NCBI GenBank assembly: GCA_015679605.1
Contig: JAAAVE010000144.1
Location: 5,141-30,152, forward strand
Direction: 5' to 3'
Source: Podila epigama
Lineage: Eukaryota > Mortierellomycota > Mortierellomycetes > Mortierellales > Mortierellaceae
DNA: 25,012 nucleotides
Shown here: positions 18,961 to 25,012 of the stretch, one piece after another
How the letters are laid out: every line of letters begins with the position of its first letter
Position numbering within the stretch: position 1 is the stretch's first letter
The notes under the pieces: generated by a model
Seen by the model: only the letters and a program-made list of their open reading frames with translations
Told to the model about the DNA's origin: nothing
The model's database searches: none
Position numbers and translations under genes: made by a program

Positions 18961-19569
18961 TATCATGTCTCAATGTTGGACAAATGAAAATGACTTATCT
19001 GCTATCGATGTACAGCACTGTTCGTTTGTGCCTGTCGAATGAATGAACAAATGTCTGTGCAAACCAAAAACCCTGTCAGTCCGTGTGTCCACCTGGCCTA
19101 TTGACCTGGGCCCTGTGCTGTACAAACATACATCACATCCCTTTTATCTTGTGTTCTGTTCGGAGGTAAAAAAAAAAACGAGAGAAAGAAGACAAGAGAT
19201 AAAAACCATGTGTTGTCAAAAAGAAATGAGAGCCTTCTCCCAACTCCATACTCATTGGGAGTCAAACGATGCGCCACCAACTTTACTGATTATCAGAAAA
19301 AAAGTCCCTCAGATTGTCAAACTTAAAAGCGGACAAATGTGGAGAGAAAAAGAAAAAAAAAAAGGTCAAAGCAGTTAAAGTCAAGGCAATACAGTTCAAG
19401 TCAGGTAAAGCCAACTCAAAGTTTAGGTCAAGTCAGGTCAAGTCGGGCCATGTGTATGTTATCTGTGCATTGGACAAGAAAGAGAAATCCTTTATAGTTT
19501 GCATAGGATGGATGTATCCTTGATATATGATTCTTCCTTCAATAAAACAACCAAAAGGAAATGAATCAA

Positions 19570-22500
19570 CTATTGGACACCCCACGACAACTCAAGGTCC
19601 AACTCATCATTCGCCAAAAACGGCTGGTCAATCGTCTTGATCATCAACTCACCACAAAGCAAACATTCTGATGCAACCAAATCATCCAGCTCATCGCGAA
19701 GGAGCTCTAGCTTAGGGACAACCACCGCCATATCGTCCCCTCCTCCCATCCTACCACCTCCAGATCCTCCACTTCCTCCCAGTCCAAGACCTCCTAGACC
19801 AATGCCCAAACCACTACCCCCTACATTCCCATTCTCGGAAAACACATTAAACGCACCTGCTGCCGTCTGTGCTGCCGTCGCCGCAATCGCAACGCCTCCA
19901 TTCATCAACGCCATTCCTCCTGCACCAATCGCTCCACCAAGCGCCATCGTCGCCGCTGCCGTCTGACCAATCAACGGCAACTGTGTCAACCCTGTTCCTC
20001 CTCCTCCTCCCTGCGCTACTGACACCTCGTTGCTCAAAGCACTGGTCGAATGCGGTTGCAATGAATGTTGGCTATTCATCAACAACATCTTTTGCTGCTG
20101 ATTTTGCATCTCATTCTGGATCTGTTCTTGCAACTCATCCAAACGCTTCAACTGTCGTGTCGACAGGAACGGCGTCAAACTCTTGATCAAACAATCCGCA
20201 TGGAACGTATGCTGACATGGGAAAATGTAAAACTGTCGCGTCAGCAACGGGAAATCACACGACGTACACCGCTCCGTCGACGCTACCACGGCAAACCGAC
20301 TTCGCAGCTCCCGTATATCAATTCGAATGTTCTCTGCACTCTTTGTAGCCTCGTCCATGTCCACCTTGAGCTCATCGATATGAATATTATACTCCTCCAA
20401 CGCCTGACACACCTCCTCCTTAAAGTCATCAATCAGAACGAAATCTGGGAAAAAGGGCAGAATATCCTCAATCTTGAGAAGATCCGAGTTGGACAAGAAC
20501 TCCATGGCTGCCTTAATATCCTTTCTGTCCTTGACGACATGTCGAGCAATCTTGAGCCAAAGTGACTTGCGTAGCATCATGTCATCCTCGGGCTTGTCTG
20601 CATTGATGCGAGCCAACTCTAGGTCATTATGCTATTGTCATGGGGTTTTGTATATTATTTATATATGTTATTAGCACCATCTTTCATTTTCTTTTTCTTT
20701 ACAAACGAGAACAGCATATTGTCCGCTTGAAAAAAAGTTGACAGGCAAAATTGACTGTTGACAATTGACAGTGACAGTGACAGTGACAATAAAAAAAAAA
20801 AAAAAAATAGAAAAGAATGCTTACCTTCAGTGCAAGATCTACTGCTTCGCCATAGAGACCCATGCTGCTGAAAATATTGACACAGCTCAGAATACGGTCA
20901 TTCTGGGTACAGATGCGAAGCGCATAATCCAAGTTATAATGCATTGCCCTACCCTCCGTCGACAAAAAGGTCAACAGAGCACTTTCATCTCTTGTTGGCT
21001 GTGTAGCATAGAGCGTCAACAAAAAGTTGTGGATCGCAGGATCCGTATTCTCGAGCTGCGTCACCACATACGACAGGTATCGAATCGCCTGGTTCTGTGC
21101 CCCTGGCTCCATAGTCTTGTGATCATACTTTAGAAGGGCCGGAATAAGGTTCCTCGGGTTCAGGTTGGGTTGACGCATCCATGCACTCACAGTCTCGTAG
21201 GGTGCATTCTCCATCAGAACTGGTGAGAACCGATAATAGGTATCCAACGACTCTTGTTTGCTCAGCACATCAAGCGCATTCCTGTAGTTCTTTTCCTGGA
21301 TCCAGTGCGAGATCACGCGTTCATAATCTCCAATGAGGATGGCGTAAAACAGCAACTGGTCCGTCCTTCCATGTGACGCCAGTAACTTGTAGGTTGTCTT
21401 TTTGTCCAAGTACATCTATTCAGAGAGGGTTATAAATAAAACATGTCAGCATACCATAACCTTCCTACCAATAGGGAAAAAAGGACAAACAAACAAAAAA
21501 TAATATATCCAAATCAAAAGGACACGACGTTTCTGTTTTCGTTACCTTGTTTGTTTCCAAGAACCCTTTAAACTCGTCTTCCAGCACACTCTGCTCGGCT
21601 TCAAGGTTCTGAACATCCGAGTCTGCCGCTGAGGAGGCCGCCAAGTCCTCCAGCTGATTCAGCTTGCTCAGGTAAATCTCCACAAGCCAAGTGCATAGGA
21701 TTGTCTTTTGCGTAATATCCTGATAGTGAAAATAAGAAGAAATGATTCGGACAGGTTAAAGCAATGCTTACTTTCATACTTTCATACTTCTTTAACTGAC
21801 ATTGTCTCATTTCAAAAAAAAAAAAAAAAAAAAAAAGAAAAAGCTTGTCGTCCTCATATTTTTTTGATAATCAAGTACTTACTCCTTTTCGAAGCTTGTC
21901 AACCTTGGCAAGCAGATAACTCCGAAGTGCATCCCGTTCATCCCGTTCAACAAACTTTAGTGCCACCTCTTCAAAGGCAACTGTGGATTGCGCATAGTAC
22001 TTGGCTGAGAGCATATATCGTCCTTGCGCAAAGTTGTGGTTGGCTTGCAAGGTGAGTACACGGTCCTTTTGCGCGGGATTCTGTGACAAGAGAATAAATA
22101 TTGTTTCGTGTAAATGGTGCAAGTCTTGCTTATTATTAAGAAAGTATCTTTTTTTTCTGTTTGTTTGCAAAGACACAATGTAGTCAGGAACACTAACCTT
22201 GGTATATTGAAGAGCCAAATCATACTGATTTTTCTCAAGATAAAGAGTCCACACATCCCGGTCTTCCCTTGTAATGATTAGTTCAAAGATGGACCATCCA
22301 GTGTAAATCCAATAAGTGTTCTTGGTTGTGTCGACTGACATTGCAATGACTTCTTCTTTCGCTTTCTATAGTAAAGAACAGATGTATACAGGAATGAATG
22401 TTAGTCATCAATAGAATGGACATTTTAAACGGACAAATTTAACTTGACATCGGTGTCAATTTTTTGCATGTACCAAAGGGATAATCTCGTCAAACACAAT

Positions 22501-24298
22501 CTGGTCGTTTAGCTGGTTGACAGCCCGAATACGCTCCTTGTACAGGAGAATAAAGTGAAATTCTGTGAGGGCAATGGCGATCGGGATCTCTGATATGGCC
22601 GTCGATGCATCCAGTTCAAGACGGGTGGCCGGGTATGGGAGGAGCTGAGGGGTATCGATCACAGAATCGCCTGTGTTCTGGGAGCCAAATACCAAGTTAC
22701 CGTGGTAGATGCCTGGTCCTGTCAACCATGCAAATGTCTTTGCCACACCTTGGTACTGAAGATCTTGGAAAGGGCTGAAAAAATGCAACTCACTGTACGG
22801 AAGATCTCCCGGTAACTCGGAGAAGCCTAGGTGCAGCAGGGAGTTGAGTGCGTGCGTGAGTGTGTGTGTTATTCTTTTTTTTTTGTTCTTGCGGCTGCCT
22901 ATCTCGAGCTACTGTCCAGCAAGCGCTTTTTCTTGTATTCCTTACCTGGATTGACCTCATATTTTGAAAACAGGTTCTCAAACATGGCCTTGTCTTCAGA
23001 ACCTCCAATAACACCGTTCGAACCGTTGGGAGCGACTGTTCCAATAAACTGATAGATACGTGTGGGTGTTACGGCGATAACATAGTATTTTCTCCGAGTC
23101 GCTGGGAACTGTTCCATACGGATACCAGTAATGGGCATGTTGGCCTGGATGGAATAGACCTGCTTGAAGTAACGTTCTTCCTTCTTGAAGAGTTCGGCTG
23201 TTGGCTCTAGTTCTGCTTCAAAAATGAGTCCATTGCGTGTACCGATCAGAAATTCCTTTGTAGATGATTCCATAGGTCGGTCGGTCGAACGATTCCAGGC
23301 AATGGACTCGATGACAATGCCCTACACAAGGTACAAAAAAAAAAGGAGTATAGTAACAGATGAGTAAAAGAAGGATGAAAGAATGTCCCTCCTTTTGGTT
23401 TTTTCCAATATAATCAGCATTCTTTTTGGGTTCTCCTACTCCCAAAAAGTAACGATGGGTATGTTTACCTTTATCTTTGTCAAGAGCTTGGCCTTTTTCC
23501 ACTTTTCAAACAGGTAGTAATTGTCGCCGGTTTCCGTCGTGATGATCAAATGACGTCCAGTAGGGTCAAAAAACATTTTGTAAATCTTTCCTTCAGAGAC
23601 CTTTCGAGGAATTTCAATATCTTTAAAGTGACGGGAATACCCATTGTCAGCCGCATCTTTTGTAGTAGAACGTCAAAAAAAAACGCCTTTGTCACTATTT
23701 TTAGTATTGTACATACACATTGACAAAAAAGGAAGCACATACCTTCAATCTCGTGTTGTTTTTGAAGGTCGATACGCAATAGGTGCATAGTATCCATGGA
23801 CATAATCATGATATTGTTCGAGACAGCCATGGCTGACAGGCGACTTGGGATTTGATAGTCCACCTTGTCCAGTGTGAAAATACGCGATTCATCATCGACG
23901 AGTCCCGTGTTCACGTAGCCACTTTCAAGCTGATAGGAAAGAAGATTTCAAGCGAGTCCCAGGTTTTGGGTATTAGTTGTTGTTGTTGCTTTTTTTTTTT
24001 TCTTTTTTTCCTTCTTGGCGAGATTGATAAGAAAGAAAACGGGCGCGAGTAACTCTGCCCGAGAATTTTTTTTTTCTTTTTTGTTTTTTTGTCCGTGTCG
24101 CCCACTGTACGTTATTTGCTGACAATCCTCAAGAGTGAGAGATAAAATGCAACGTATACACAAATAGTAAAAACCTACGAGGACTAGGTTCGATGGCTCC
24201 CAGCCTTGTGATGCCTGTCCGATGCCATTGGAGCCCACAAGGTGCCCCGAGATGACATTGGTATCGTTCGACTGCTCAATGATCTCGTCCAAATTCAT
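19570..24298 (-). CDS. VPS18: Vps18 (Pep3) core subunit of HOPS/CORVET tethering complexes (10 exons, 1138 aa)
   Basis: Class C Vps protein needed for membrane tethering and SNARE assembly at vacuoles and late endosomes. Exons: 24179-24298, 23743-23929, 23469-23656, 22946-23321, 22474-22826, 22198-22365, 21883-22080, 21546-21719, 20825-21415, 19570-20631. All borders are GT-AG and in phase (3417 nt). Residues 1 to about 470 are the Pep3/Vps18 beta-propeller (IPSRLSAMAVSNN, GVAKTFAWLTGPGIYHGNLV). An alpha-solenoid with clathrin-type repeat follows, including the signature YLDKKTTYKLLASHGRTDQL near residue 590. A coiled coil lies near 865-900 and a C-terminal RING-H2 begins Cys907-x2-Cys910, with Cys924, His926, His929 and Cys932, and closes with Cys1108-x2-Cys1111 (ECLLCGELMI). 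The distance between Cys932 and Cys1108 is about 175 residues, filled with Gln- then Gly/Ala-rich sequence. This makes the protein longer than yeast (about 918) or human (about 973) orthologues. Confidence 0.96.
19720..20085 (-). other. Gly/Ala-rich insertion within the Vps18 RING
   Basis: Coding segment of VPS18 exon 10 between the first three and last zinc-ligand groups. It reads as Gln/Asn/Ser-rich, then GGGGG, alternating Ala/Gly/Met, then Gly-Leu and Gly-Ser repeats (GSGLGIGLGGLGLGGSGGSG), ending before PKLELLRDELDDL. It stays in frame and both flanks match the family, so it is an expansion of the usual loop and not an intron: no good donor/acceptor pair brackets it. Confidence 0.8.
20766..20790. 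repeat. (GACAGT)n repeat in VPS18 intron 9
   Basis: Four GACAGT-like copies adjacent to an A16 run inside the intron between exons 20825-21415 and 19570-20631. Confidence 0.85.
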
Positions 24299-25012
24299 TA
24301 TTGAAGTGAACGGATGGAGAGCGAGAGAGACACGGGAGAAGGCGCGCTAGTGGGAAAGAGTGATTGAAGAAGAGACGTGTTTTCGCTTTTGATGAACAAA
24401 AAAAAAAGGTGATGAAACAGAGGTGTGAAAAAAAAAAGTCGAAGAGATGGACATGGAAGAACAAACAAAGTCATTGGCAGAGGAGGGGGGTAAAAAAAAG
24501 ACGAGGAGGTCAGCCTGCCCGTTGAGACGCGTGACTGCCATGCCTACTCATTTTTTTGAGATGGACCTGAAAAATAACCCCCCACACACATGTCCAAAAA
24601 TGCATGTTGTCCATCCATCACTTGCATCAAATCCATCCCTCTTTCCCATTATTCTCTCTTTTTTTCTTATTTTAACCGACCCTTTTCACTGATCAGCTGC
24701 ATTCATTCATCAGACAAATACCCACCATCACAGACTCTAAACAAGGACAATCCAAGTGCATAATCAGATTTATCACAAAAACACCCTCCACACGGCACAC
24801 GGCAAAGAATAAAAAAAGAAAAGACAATTATTGAAAAAAAAGCCATGTACCACCTTGGCGCGTTCCTTCCATTACTCCTTGTACCCTTCCCAAGTACATC
24901 GCCATTCTGGGTGCTTCTCTTCCTATACTCCATGTACAAGATTCATGACCCTTGGTAAAGAAACCCTTGACGACATGAAGACATGAAGACAATGTTCAAA
25001 GTTTTTTTTTTT
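24299..25012. promoter_or_regulatory. VPS18 upstream region and unassigned window edge
   Basis: The first 200 bp hold purine-rich sequence (GAGAGCGAGAGAGA near 24317-24332, A runs near 24400 and 24430) and should include the VPS18 promoter. No TATA box is clear. From about 24840 to 24990 both strands carry an open stretch of 35-60 codons. The minus-strand version could be the last exon of a gene entering from the right, but no start, acceptor or homology supports it. Confidence 0.45.

Larger units (their letters stand above)
17247..19569. other. 2.3-kb gene-free, microsatellite-rich spacer
   Basis: This separates two minus-strand genes and must contain the VPS18 3' UTR at its right end and the promoter of the Ser-rich gene at its left end. 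Contents include GAAT-type repeats (17263-17307), a TTTTG run, GACT and CATGT runs, an AAGGGA run, a GT run, a CCAATCC/ACTCCTATCC minisatellite and a degenerate GTCAA tract (about 19370-19447). Open frames here are short and lack protein-like composition. No tRNA A/B-box pair was convincing. Confidence 0.65.

Noticed and set aside
19388-19412. GTTCAAGTC, similar to a tRNA B box
   Set aside because: No matching A box, acceptor stem or anticodon arm at the right spacing. It belongs to a degenerate GTCAA tract.
1-25012. Gene cluster, transposon, virus-derived or defence system
   Set aside because: All recognised genes are conserved housekeeping genes in unrelated pathways. No terminal inverted repeats, transposase, integrase, reverse transcriptase, or paired toxin/immunity genes were seen.

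Overview
The window reads as nuclear DNA of a filamentous, probably early-diverging fungus (Mucoromycota or Mortierella-like; an inference, the genus cannot be fixed from sequence alone). The reasons are protein-coding genes split by many short GT-AG introns, an ATP-type (fungal/plant/bacterial style) PEP carboxykinase, fungal-length Ski2 and Vps18 orthologues, serine-rich low-complexity proteins, pyrimidine-rich promoters, and abundant homopolymers and degenerate microsatellites between genes. There is no operon structure, CRISPR array, prophage, IS element, rRNA or convincing tRNA.

Layout, left to right. 1-1504 (-): transgelin/calponin-like actin-binding protein, 3' end cut by the window edge. 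1812-7334 (-): SKI2, the DExH RNA helicase of the Ski complex, rebuilt from 14 exons to 1284 aa. 7335-7647: 313-bp divergent promoter region. 7648-8722 (+): isochorismatase-like cysteine hydrolase, 6 exons, 207 aa. 8723-9657: gene-free, low complexity. 9658-11529 (+): unrecognised intronless Ser/Thr/Pro-rich protein of 623 aa. 12025-14203 (+): ATP-dependent PEP carboxykinase, 2 exons, 551 aa, with a 10-N assembly gap in its intron. 14204-15878: gene-poor, with a 46-bp tandem repeat. About 15879-17246 (-): uncharacterised Ser-rich fungal protein with a compact conserved-looking C-terminal block. 17247-19569: gene-free microsatellite-rich spacer. 19570-24298 (-): VPS18, HOPS/CORVET core subunit, 10 exons, 1138 aa, with an enlarged Gly/Ala-rich insertion inside its RING. 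24299-25012: VPS18 upstream region and an unassigned edge.

The recognisable genes are housekeeping functions in separate pathways: actin bundling, cytoplasmic 3'-5' mRNA decay, gluconeogenesis and vacuolar/endosomal tethering. I see no sign that they act as one system. Every internal exon junction given for SKI2, the hydrolase, PCK1 and VPS18 was checked for reading phase, and each gene closes to an uninterrupted frame. The least explained parts are the 623-aa orphan ORF, the Ser-rich gene with an unresolved 3' end, the expanded VPS18 RING loop, two GC-AG introns in neighbouring divergent genes, and a possible cryptic gene in the spacer after PCK1.
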